Positions 20,459 to 29,850 of a DNA stretch of 64,000 bases are shown in pieces; the first letter of the stretch is position 1, and each line of letters begins with the position of its first letter. This DNA is from Peltaster fructicola. Taxonomy: Eukaryota > Ascomycota > Dothideomycetes. The notes under the pieces are model-generated. The model was not told the origin of the DNA and did no database searches. It saw only the letters and a list, made by a program, of their open reading frames with translations. Where the stretch lies: the NCBI GenBank assembly GCA_001592805.2, contig CP051143.1, positions 2,232,001-2,296,000 on the forward strand. The letters run 5' to 3'. A program made the translations under genes and the position numbers.

Positions 20459-20860
20459 ATGAATGGTGCCCGACAGATCGTCCTTCTCGCATTACTCGCC
20501 ATAGCGGCTACTGGAGTCGTCCTCTACCCACATTTCTACAATTACAGGCGTGAGGAGACGATGTCAAAGGTCAAGATAGATTCAGGGCTACGAGATGATC
20601 CCGAGGGCTGTTTTCCCGACCAGTATATTGTGCAACTGCGAGCGGACTATTCATACGAGTCACACAAAGCAGCTGTCGCCAGTGCTGTCGATCTAGATGT
20701 CGCAACCTATGCAAACTTTACGCTGGACTCGGGACGCTTCGTCTATGCTGCGCACCTGAACGAGAAGGCATTGGCAGCAGTCAAGGCTGACGATGGAGTG
20801 TGGCTTATCGAATGTGATGGTTCGGGAGAGCCAGATACAGAGGAGCTGCGGCGAGTGTAG
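20459..20860 (+). CDS. Membrane-anchored proteinase inhibitor I9-like protein
   Basis: A single exon of 133 residues from the ATG at 20459; the frame to its left begins only with GTG. Residues about 6-28 are a hydrophobic signal-anchor or signal peptide (IVLLALLAIAATGVVLYPHF). The rest matches the pattern of the subtilisin propeptide / inhibitor I9 fold: FPDQYIVQLRADYSYESHKA, then a VDLDVATYANF strand, FVYAAHLNEKALAAVKADDG and WLIECDG. I9 domains act either as the prosegment of subtilases or as free inhibitors such as yeast Pbi2, which inhibits vacuolar protease B. No protease domain follows, so this is a stand-alone form. Unlike Pbi2 it carries a hydrophobic N-terminus, suggesting entry into the secretory pathway. 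Confidence 0.72.
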   Translation: MNGARQIVLLALLAIAATGVVLYPHFYNYRREETMSKVKIDSGLRDDPEGCFPDQYIVQLRADYSYESHKAAVASAVDLDVATYANFTLDSGRFVYAAHLNEKALAAVKADDGVWLIECDGSGEPDTEELRRV

Positions 20861-21180
20861 CAGTTCTTTAAATTCGGGTCATCGGGAGACGACAGAAGAG
20901 GAGTGAGAGGGGCAGAACGTGGTCATAAGCATGCTATCTATGATCACTGCCCTTCGTAGGAAAACCAGACATCCGCCGTATGTGAAGCTTGGCCGTGCTG
21001 AGAGTAGGCTGGAGGGTGATAGGCGCATAACAATAAATCCCGTTGGACGCCAATGAGAGTGATATGATCTCACAATCGACATAAGCGAACGGACGCAGGA
21101 ATGAACAACGCATGCAGGAATTCTTTCATCCGTTTGTGGCCGTCTCACTGCCGTGAGCCTTTCGAATGCTCTCAGGGATG
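20861..21180. other. Spacer without a supported gene
   Basis: About 320 bp between the I9-like gene and the broken minus-strand frame. Nothing is recognised. Confidence 0.4.
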
Positions 21181-21828
21181 TTATGCTGATGATGTCGTCT
21201 CGGCCTCTATATCATATAGTGCCAGAATCACCAGTGCCACGATACATAAGACGATCGCGAGCGTCGACGACGTTGTCATCTTCCTGGTCGTATGTTGGCT
21301 GCATCCCGGCATCCACTGTGATGCCAGCGTGAGAGCTCTGCTATAGGCGATCTCGAGGGCCTCAAGAATCTCGTTGAGGACGGTGCATTGCTCCGTAGAA
21401 AGCTCTCTTCAGACGCACGGAACGTCCGACATAGTATAAGAAGCATATCGTCTAGGAGGTCTTTGTCGACCGTTGAGCGAACGATCGCAACGGTGGATGG
21501 AGCGTTCAGGATGCGAAGGCGAGCTTACAAGCTGACGTCCTCCGCTCAGCCTAGCATGTTTCGAAGTGGTCGGTTTCCGAGTGCAAGATTTGCCTCATCG
21601 CCATCCTCAGCAACAGTCTTGAGTGTCTGCAACTCTTCGAGCTTCTATGGAAGCATCATAGCAGATGAAGTGACAGCATAGCCTTCGTTTGTATCTTACC
21701 TTACGAGTCGTCCGATGCTCATCCGAGCTGCCATCGATGGTCGCGAGCGCTGAACTGATGTATATACTGACAGTGGCGTAGCTGTCGTAAGCACATAGGG
21801 TGTGATGCAGCAGCAACTCCGACAGCAT
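21181..21828 (-). pseudogene. Probable decayed hypothetical gene with C-terminal membrane segment
   Basis: Reading right to left, the ATG at 21828 opens a frame that crosses a good 55-bp intron (GTAAGA..CCATAG, about 21702-21648) into KLEELQTLKTVAEDGDEANL, which looks like real protein. The same frame then meets TGA and TAA within nine codons of each other, resumes as ILNAPSTVAIVRSTVDKDLL, and must shift by one base near 21385-21405 to continue as EQCTVLNEILEALEIAYSRA. It ends with a hydrophobic helix (TLAIVLCIVALVILALYDI) and a stop at 21181. I do not recognise the family. Either the gene has decayed, the sequence has errors, or my exon chain is wrong. Confidence 0.35.
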
Positions 21829-22964
21829 GCAGTATTGGCGATCGCTGCGCTCACTCCGAATGCTACGATCACAGTGTAGCGTCTCATACCCTCAGATAAT
21901 AGACTTGACGTCGGACGGAAGGGAGCTGTGCAACTTTTCTGACTGCTGTCAGCTGATCATGATTGCAGATGTGGTGAGTACCCGAGCAGCATGACTCGAT
22001 ATGCATCTCGTGGACGTCTGGCGACCCTGTGTCCGGTATAGACCGTTCCATGTCCTGTACATTCAGCTGGGTCGATGCAATATCTCGTAGAAACGCTCAG
22101 CTCAAAGCCGCAAGAACGAGTCCTCCACGGCTTGAGACGAATCTTCGTGGCAAATGAGTGGCACGGCACAGCGTTCTCATGTTGGCATTGTGGCGATGCT
22201 TTGCGGCTGCAGTATAGACTTTATGCGTGGCGTATGCAGATTTACGCAGGGAAGTAGAAGATTCTTTTCAGGAAGATCGCCAGAAAGTATATTGATACGT
22301 CAACCAAGTCTTCGATACTCTTGTCTAGATAGAGACGGTCGCTGTGTGCTGAGACCAATTGCAGTGTACCGTCTATGTATGTGTTGCACTCAACCGCACT
22401 GCCTGCTAGACGATGAGTGAGACGCTGCCACGTGTACTCAGGCGAGAGTCTCACTAAGCAGCAGTGTCCGGTGGATGCATGGATGAAGCAGCACTGATAG
22501 GAGTCGACGTGGCCATGTTGATGTTGCATCGATGCCAAAAGCACGCCAGAACTCCTGAGAAAGAAAACTCATTCGCCGCAAGGATGCTCTCGCACCGCCA
22601 GTCCAGCTGGATCGGACGTCGCCGGTTTACCAGGTTCCTTTACTGCAGTGGAACCATGAATCCAAAGATTGTCGATGTGTCGTCGTGGAGACACTGTGGT
22701 GGCCAGCAAGGGGACACTAAGCAAGTAGTCTTCCGGTAGGGTTGCACATCGCTTCTTGGCGACGTGCTTTGTTAACTTCATCAACGTCACATCGTAGACT
22801 TCGATCATCCTTATTCTTTGCTCCTCACTCTCTCTCCGAGCTCATCTTTCCTTCGAACATCCACCCCTCGTTATCACCATATGCCTCATCACATGACGAG
22901 CTCCTTCCTGCAGGTCTCGGCGACAAATATCGACAGCGCACCCTCGATGTACAGAAAGAGCTTG
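21829..22964. other. Gene-poor stretch of about 1.1 kb
   Basis: Several short frames on both strands, none with recognisable motifs or convincing splice chains. Confidence 0.45.
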
Positions 22965-23291
22965 TCAATTGGTAACGCTTGTGGCTTTGGCCTGGTAGAT
23001 GGTCAGTGATGGACACACACAAGACGCATGCGTTCGTGGCCGCACTGTGGAATCTGTCATCTCATGCTGGGAGTATACCTTTTCCGCATTCTGAGCCTTT
23101 GCTCGCTTCACCAGCAGGCTTTTCTTGAGCACCTCCTTGCTGACTATTCCGGCATACATAGTCGGATTGGCAACGCACTTCGACTCGAGGTATGCCACGA
23201 ACTGCTGCATTCCATCATCGGGCACATCTTGTCCCAGGCTATAGCCTACGATCCATACTTGAGCTGCCGGAGCTCGCTGCACTGCGGCCAT
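22965..23291 (-). CDS. Possible small hypothetical protein
   Basis: The ATG at 23291 opens a frame of 108 residues. The part from about residue 10 to 75 (around WIVGYSLGQDVPDDGMQQF and VAYLESKCVANPTMYAGIVS) is protein-like and ends in a lysine-rich stretch. A GTATAC donor sits after AEK, and an acceptor CTACCAG about 87 bp further would shorten the C-terminus, so the last third may be intron. No family, signal peptide or membrane segment is recognised. The 5' side has a possible upstream exon junction (TTTCAAG before GTATCA). Confidence 0.35.
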   Translation of the reverse strand: MAAVQRAPAAQVWIVGYSLGQDVPDDGMQQFVAYLESKCVANPTMYAGIVSKEVLKKSLLVKRAKAQNAEKVYSQHEMTDSTVRPRTHASCVCPSLTIYQAKATSVTN

Positions 23292-23330
23292 GATGAGGTG
23301 TGTCGATGGCTTGTGATACCTTGAAAACAA

Positions 23331-24578
23331 CTGTCAGCATGCTATCTGGACGTCCCTGGCATACTGTGTAGCATGCGATCGAGTTGAACTCATGGACTTA
23401 CGTCTTGAACTTGCTTGGATGGAGGGATAAAGATATGTTTGCGGGAGTAATGGATGCGACGCAGGTATGTGCCAGACCTTTATGGCAGATCAAGATCTGC
23501 TAGGGGTGATTTCGACAACACAACACGGCCCTGAAAAGATTTTTCTCGTCCATCAACCACCTATTTCCCGAATGCCAGATAACCAGGATCAGGAAAGCCA
23601 AAGGATGTGACGAGTGGTTCCTGTCCAGCCAAGACCATGCGAAAAGCCATCGGACTGCGCGCATAATGTCGGCAGTCTGGAAAAGGATTGGCATGTGTCA
23701 TCAAAGCGACGACCACCTCTCAGAGGTCGTCAGGTGTGCGAGCGTTGGATTCCTGGCACGAACCCAAGCCGCGTACGACTTGAGGTGGCCTCTTACCATT
23801 GTTACACCCTAATGCTGGACGCCAGCACACATCTTGATAACAAGCTCTCCACCTCATCAGACCCAATGTCCCTGGAACATACATTTTCCGGCTCTTTTGC
23901 GCTAGCCAGCGGCTTTGCTCAGTGACCACTGACTCGTTGCTGGCCCAGCAGCAGGCTTTCGTGGGGTTGAGGACGGTGTCGTTGACCGGAACCTACGTGG
24001 CAGTCTGAGAGAGCATCGTTGGCGGTCCTACTCGAGGCAGAAGGGCTCGGCTGGGAGTCGTCTTGTTCGAGTTGCACTACAATCGAGTCGAACCCTCGCT
24101 TAGCCGCAGCAAAAGGAGATTGACCTTGCTGGTAATTAGCACTACCCGTCGAGGCTGGCAGCATACTCCTTCGGCGGTGTGCTAGACAAGGAGAGAGTGA
24201 GTGTGACTAGCGACAGCGCGCGCGATCACAGAGGTAAGTCGTACTCGGTCTTATACATTGCTCATCCCCACGGTCACAACTGCCGCGCTCAGTGCCCTGG
24301 GCCACAGTATTCGGAAGTGTCAGGAGATTCGAAATCCTGCCTGACTTGGGGCGGCTGCATGAGCTCTCCTTGTCACAGCAAGGCGGCACACCTCATCTCC
24401 GACGAATCTGCTTGAGCCATGCTCGTCTTTTGCTACTGCGACCAGTAGGATCGGCGAGACTCGTACATCGACAGTACCATGGGAGAATCGATAAGTATTC
24501 CTGCGTCGCATTGGAGCGAGCGTCGTCCATTTACACTTTCCTTTAACTACTGATCATCTTGTTGCGGTCACTTACACT
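23331..24578. other. Gene-poor stretch, about 1.25 kb
   Basis: No supported gene. It includes the leader and promoter of the C2H2 gene starting at 24579. Confidence 0.45.
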
Positions 24579-25433
24579 ATGTCGTCATTCGCATCTCAAG
24601 AGCAGTTCATCGAGCTTCTCCAATCCCGGGAACATAGTGATATCCCTTGGTACGACGTTTGCATTCAGTACCTGGACCTCACGCCTGTATCTCAGCCGCA
24701 GTATGATGAACCTCGATCGTCAATCGACGGAGTACGCCTGCCACCAGAATCTCTCGACCTCAGCTTGATCTCGCCAAAAGGCACACACGATTACATTGAT
24801 ACTACAACAGCACACCTTCAGGATTGCGTGGTCATCCCTAATGTGAGTCTGTCTGACCTTTTCAAGGCGCCGCAATGCTCATACGATCCGATCATCACCA
24901 TCGACACACCGAGCAGCCTTGAGTCGGGCGATTGCGAATTCAATCAGTACTTCGCGCCACAGCAACAGTGCGTTGGTAAAAGCAACGAGGTGAACCCTTC
25001 GACAATTGCGCCGAGCGGGGCAGATTGGAGCCTGCCTGCACAGTCCAGAGAGCACGGCAAAAGCATGGAGACTCTACCATTTCGATGCACCTTCAGAGAC
25101 TGCAATGCTCGTTTGGCAAGACCAGACACTCTGCGGCGGCATCTGAGCATGCATCAGAGACAGCCTAAGCACGAGTGTGCATACTGCAAGCAAGACGGGA
25201 TGGCCAGGAAGTTCAGACGAAAGGAGCATCTTCAGCAGCACGTGCAAAGGCTTCACAAAGTCAAAAGCGATGGCTTTCGATGGTCGCTACCTTCAGGGTC
25301 TACCGATGACGAAACCCTCGAAGAACTCATGAAGCGTATTGTACCTCTTAGCACAGGAGCGAAGCGTATGCTGCTGAAGTGCCTTGCAGAGAAGACTGGG
25401 TGGGAAAGATATGTGATGGTTGCAGGCTCATGA
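24579..25433 (+). CDS. C2H2 zinc-finger protein A, probable transcription factor
   Basis: A single exon of 284 residues, ATG at 24579. The N-terminal 165 residues are acidic to neutral, with no known domain. Two fingers follow: FRCTFRDCNARLARPDTLRR then HLSMH (C-x4-C-x12-H-x3-H), and HECAYCKQDGMARKFRRKEH then LQQHVQRLH, an expanded finger C-x2-C-x17-H-x4-H with the motif FxRKxHLxQH. A helical tail (ETLEELMKRIVPLSTGAKRM) ends the protein. The same finger pair, including the expanded spacing, appears in the gene at 28651, so the two are probably paralogues. DNA-binding targets are unknown. Confidence 0.8.
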   Translation: MSSFASQEQFIELLQSREHSDIPWYDVCIQYLDLTPVSQPQYDEPRSSIDGVRLPPESLDLSLISPKGTHDYIDTTTAHLQDCVVIPNVSLSDLFKAPQCSYDPIITIDTPSSLESGDCEFNQYFAPQQQCVGKSNEVNPSTIAPSGADWSLPAQSREHGKSMETLPFRCTFRDCNARLARPDTLRRHLSMHQRQPKHECAYCKQDGMARKFRRKEHLQQHVQRLHKVKSDGFRWSLPSGSTDDETLEELMKRIVPLSTGAKRMLLKCLAEKTGWERYVMVAGS

Positions 25434-26666
25434 AGCTGGCTCTCATCCGATTGACGTGTTTGTTATCGACGTAGTACAGTACCAAGATAGTGCTGCAGAC
25501 TTCATTATTGCGGCGCGTAGCTAACTAAGAGGATCAGAATACCCTATCAATCCCGGATCGGACTATGCCTGTGGCGCGTGAGAAGTAGATCGAGATCCGA
25601 CATTGTACATTGCCCAGAGGACCGACGAAGGAGGGAGCTCTTGTTGCAGATCTTCCACATCTGCACGCTACGCAGCTTTCTATCTGTACAAGGTGACCTC
25701 GGACGTCAGGATGTCGAGCTGACCAAGAGGACATGTTACTACCGACCTACAATGAATGTGTTACCCTGATGATCTGGTACAGGCTGTGTCACACGAGCGG
25801 TTTCATATGTGTATTCTATACATGTCGTGTATGTGGTTCAGCTCCATATGGACGATTGCTAGTTGCCACATCGCCACTGGGACGGTATACTCAAGCAGAA
25901 TCTATTCGCGCTCGCATGTTCTACATGTAGTCATTTTCGTAATCGCATCAGCTCGTGTTGTGAAGGACATCGCCACCGTAGGGATTCAGTGCCTCACCGG
26001 ATATGCCTGCTGCATCTGGCTGAAGCCTGCCGATATCCCATGGACTCAGAAAGCTTCTGATAGATCATTTTGAACGACGTATAACTCTGATCCATGCTCT
26101 TGACTACCAGTCTTTGCCTCCTATTGCGCACGTCCGATCTATAGCACTCACTCCATGTCCTTGTGTGACTGGGCGAGACTCAGCTGATTTGCCAACGCAT
26201 AGGCATGTCGATTGGTTCTCTGGCGGGTCCTTGCTGGTGGAAGAAAAACCTGGCGGTAGGGAGTGGCATGTCGCTTGCCTTGATTTCGTTCGCTGCCATC
26301 ACTTCTCGTCATCTCTCGTTCGCCGCTGACCGTGATGCGCGGCATCGATCATGCTCTCGCAGGGATAGTTGCCTGACCATGATAGCGCGATGCTGTTGTG
26401 GCCAGTCGCGTTGCAGACAGCATGCTTCGGGCGTTGTCATGTCTTCCCGATGGCCTGGACAGTGGATACGCTTATTGGGCTTGGGCCAGGTTGAACCAGA
26501 CTAAGAGGTATTGCCGCAACTTCATCACTTCACCTCCTCTCCTCTCTGTTACATTTCATCAGCTGTGCTTCATGAACGAAGGCCAGAGCCATCGCGAGAC
26601 CGCTTACACACCTTGAAAGATATCTTATATCGTGTTCGACGATTCGAGATGGCCCTCACCGCCGAT
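25434..26666. other. Intergenic stretch, about 1.2 kb, no gene seen
   Basis: Short frames only. No repeat, tRNA or conserved motif was found. Confidence 0.45.
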
Positions 26667-27329
26667 TCAAATCCGAGCACCTCCCAGCCGCGAGTGGGTG
26701 CAAGTTGGTGGTCTTCTTGAGGATAATGCTGCTTCCCTGCGGCAAATCAGACATGGGTTGGCATCCTCAGGCTGGCCTTGAGCTTCGGAATTGTAGTAGG
26801 ACACCTGGTGCCTTCTTGGGTCGTGTTCCGCGAGACCATTAGGGTAGGTACCTGGATGATGGAAGTCCATGACCTGGTCTGCATGGAGAGGCATGCGATG
26901 GGCGGCCCTGGGATCGTTGGTTGCGATGAACTGCGTGCCAGTGGATACATGTATGTGCTGTCCTGGCATCATCACGTAGGTCGGCCACTGCTCGTCCTCC
27001 GAGGACTCATCCGAAGATGACACGTGCTGACTTGAGTCGGAAAAGTCTGCATCAGCATCACTGCCAGCATTCGGGTGGTCGTCCGAGACGCTATCGTGGT
27101 CTGCATCTGCACTGCTAACTTCATCATTTCCATTATCCCTGTCACCATCGTCGCTGCTAACTCTTTCATCGTCCGAGTCTTGTTCATCCTGATGTTCGTT
27201 ATTCACATCGGAATGTGCTCTTCCGAAGTCTTCTTGCCTGATGCCGGCTGCAAAGATCTGGTTGCGGTATGCATCTGAACTCAGGTCAGCTCCTGGGCCA
27301 AGTAGGGGTAATATATCTCGCACCTGCAC
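26667..27329 (-). CDS. Acidic hypothetical protein, 5' end unresolved
   Basis: An open frame of 220 codons beginning at a GTG, so the true start must lie in an upstream exon or the frame must shift. Residues about 40-115 are an extreme Asp/Ser/Glu tract (for example DEQDSDDERVSSDDGDRD and SSDESSEDEQ), followed by a neutral C-terminal part with CLICRR near the end. Just upstream, the frame starting at ATG 27398 (MLTVPDSTYRKMAQRAAS) looks coding but is one base out of phase with the main frame at about 27328. No folded family is recognised. Acidic tracts of this kind occur in histone-binding and nucleolar proteins, but that is only a composition argument. Confidence 0.48.
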   Translation of the reverse strand: MQVRDILPLLGPGADLSSDAYRNQIFAAGIRQEDFGRAHSDVNNEHQDEQDSDDERVSSDDGDRDNGNDEVSSADADHDSVSDDHPNAGSDADADFSDSSQHVSSSDESSEDEQWPTYVMMPGQHIHVSTGTQFIATNDPRAAHRMPLHADQVMDFHHPGTYPNGLAEHDPRRHQVSYYNSEAQGQPEDANPCLICRREAALSSRRPPTCTHSRLGGARI

Positions 27330-28650
27330 TCTGCTGCGATGTGGATGCTGCTCGCTGGGCCATCTTGCGGTAAGTACTATCAGGCACAGTCAGCATGGTC
27401 TGAAAGATGCTCAGACAACAACTTACAACAAATTATCTAGCTGATCGACGTCCGGGCTATGTTGCTGATGGCAGGAAGATGAATACCACAGGAATGACAC
27501 ACTGGCGATGAGCAGCGGTGTACACAGTTGGAGCTGCTGTGGACCTCCTTAACAAGAAACATGCGACCAAAAGGTTGGGCGTCAACGATCACCAAGCGTT
27601 AGTGTGACACAAGACCACCTGGCCCACTGAACTCATAGCGACATGGACCGCCCTAGTTTTGTCTTGGTCAGATCACCAACGGCCAGCGATCTGCCGTGCT
27701 CTGCGAGCTGCCAGCACGGAGACCGACTCGCAACATGACCTTGCATGCACGCACCGATCCGGTGTTTTGAAACGCTTCGTCCTCGATATCAGCAAGCCGC
27801 ATGTATCTGATGGCAACTTCGTCTTCAAGCGATGTGGAGCCTTGGTGCTATCGTCCGACTGCAAATCATCGATCAGGACTATCGAGTAGCCGGGACCGGG
27901 GCAAACACAGCCTATGCGAAGGTGGCCTTGTTATCCTGCAACCAACAGACAAATAATGATGCGAGCGACGCAGCGCAAACACCTGCTCCTCCGCTCCCGC
28001 GCCTGGCATCCATGCTATTCTCCATAGTGGTGATGGGTGAGGTATATGACGTTGAGGGTGTGCTCCGAAGGAGACAGGCCTGTCAATCTGCTGCTTGGTT
28101 GCGGCCGGAGCTCGATGCAGGCAGGGGAAGCTTGCTAGATTCTGCTGCCAATGTCTGATTGACACATACCATTGCATGGGCGGCCGCCGACCGAGCTTGG
28201 GCAGGTCTAGAGTACGAGGCTTCGAATGATAGTCGGAGCATCCCTCTTTGCCCAGGACGACAGAGAAGGTAGTGTATGGGCAAGGTAAGTGGCAAGATCA
28301 TGAAGAGTTTCGTTCTTTACTACTGACTGTATCATCAAGCAGAGGGCATGATGGGCCAGTCGGCCTTTAGCCCGCTGGCTGCATACTTTGAACCATGCCA
28401 TACAGCTAGATGAGGGTGAACGCCACAACTTTGACTCCCGCCAATCTCCAGGGTCTTTGTCACTCCCCAAACCATTCACTTTGATAACACATGCAGCAAG
28501 ATCTTGACTTAATGCACGCCGTCATGTTGGGCTGACCAGGTCTGAGCATACAAGTCGTCACTCCTCTCGCCATCATTCTGCTAATGTTTTCCTCAGGTTG
28601 TTGCACCTTCACTATCATATGTACTCTCCGTCAAGAGCCGCTGCTTTACT
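27330..28650. other. Gene-poor stretch, about 1.3 kb
   Basis: Apart from the possible 5' exon of the acidic gene (about 27330-27400), no supported gene. It includes the promoter region of the C2H2 gene at 28651. Confidence 0.45.
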
Positions 28651-29622
28651 ATGCACACAGCTCATTGCTATTCAGAATGGACAAATGATAGCTGTGATGT
28701 CACCTCAACGGTTCATAGCACTAAATTCTGTCCGCAGACGGCAATATATCACTTGGACTTTGGAGGAACATGTCAGCCTCTCGACCGAGCACGAGCAACC
28801 GCTTGCAACGCGGACGATCTGACACTGACGCTCAAATGTCTCCATGGCTTCAATGGCTACACAGACGGTCCGAAGGTCGAAGACAACTCTCGCGATACCA
28901 AAGACAATGAAGCCTACTTGATGGACGAAGATATCGGGTTTGTGACTTCTTCGTACAGTATGACGAACTCTCCGCCTCTCAGCGGCCGATCCTGGAGCAC
29001 CATTACCGACTTCATTAGCTACAAAGGGGACGAGGCCCTAGACTATAGCTGGCTTCCTGTTGAGGAGCCTACAGCGCTCATACACCTTGACAGCAGCACA
29101 CACATCAAAGAGCAGGAATATGATGCTCTGGCTAGCCTCACACCGCCTAGACAGCAAGGCCCTATCACCTGTGCTCAGTGCAAGAGACCTTATGGAAATT
29201 ACAAGAAGCTCGAAGAGCATGGAAAGCGTTCAGGACATTTGCCATTTCAATGTCCTCGGGTGCATTGCTCCAAACTGCTACCCCGACGGGACACTTTCAA
29301 GCGGCATGTAGACAGTCATCTACACACCTTACAATTACGATGTAAGCAGTGTGCTGAAGTCGGTGTCGAGAAGCAGTTCAAGCGCAAAGACCACCTCTCG
29401 CAACATATGAAGAAGTGCCACAACCATTATTCCGCAGAGGACAGACAGAAGGAGGCACTCTGGAACATGGTCCATGGCCTTGGTGGTGTCCTTATCGATG
29501 AGGATGGCCTCGATGCGGAGGCATTGAAGCCGCGGATTGATGAGCTCAATCCCAGGACTGTCAAGCCTTTGCTACAAGATATCGCTAGACGCATCGAGAG
29601 GACTGTCCAGCAGCAAGAGTGA
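28651..29622 (+). CDS. C2H2 zinc-finger protein B, probable transcription factor
   Basis: A single exon of 323 residues from the ATG at 28651. Three fingers are visible in the second half: ITCAQCKRPYGNYKKLEEH then GKRSGH (C-x2-C-x12-H-x5-H), FQCPRVHCSKLLPRRDTFKR then HVDSH (C-x4-C-x12-H-x3-H), and LRCKQCAEVGVEKQFKRKDH then LSQHMKKCH (C-x2-C-x17-H-x4-H). The last two match the finger pair of the gene at 24579 in order and spacing, and both proteins end in a charged helical tail. The N-terminal 170 residues show no domain; the first 60 are compositionally odd, so the ATG could be further 3' or a 5' exon may be missing. The 3' end converges on HIR1 with about 230 bp between. Confidence 0.78.
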   Translation: MHTAHCYSEWTNDSCDVTSTVHSTKFCPQTAIYHLDFGGTCQPLDRARATACNADDLTLTLKCLHGFNGYTDGPKVEDNSRDTKDNEAYLMDEDIGFVTSSYSMTNSPPLSGRSWSTITDFISYKGDEALDYSWLPVEEPTALIHLDSSTHIKEQEYDALASLTPPRQQGPITCAQCKRPYGNYKKLEEHGKRSGHLPFQCPRVHCSKLLPRRDTFKRHVDSHLHTLQLRCKQCAEVGVEKQFKRKDHLSQHMKKCHNHYSAEDRQKEALWNMVHGLGGVLIDEDGLDAEALKPRIDELNPRTVKPLLQDIARRIERTVQQQE

Positions 29623-29850
29623 ACGACAACATGACTGACGGACGAATGGATTGGCGGACTCTTTATCCTCACTATGCTTAGTTAGAATTGGTCCCACTAT
29701 CATTATCGCCTTGACAAGTCAGAAAGCAGACAGTCGTTGTATCGATGTCCACATAGACTTTTCTCAATGGCTGGTGTAGTCAGCTTGCTGCAGATGCTAT
29801 TATACAGTATACACCACCAGCGCCATGCTAAATGCAAAACTCCAACTGGC

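Noticed and set aside
26655-26685. tRNA B-box-like string (GATTCAAATCC)
   Set aside because: No matching A box, no cloverleaf stems and no terminal pairing around it.
27370-27440. Plus-strand GTAAGT ... TAG resembling an intron
   Set aside because: No plausible plus-strand exons flank it; the coding signal here is on the minus strand.
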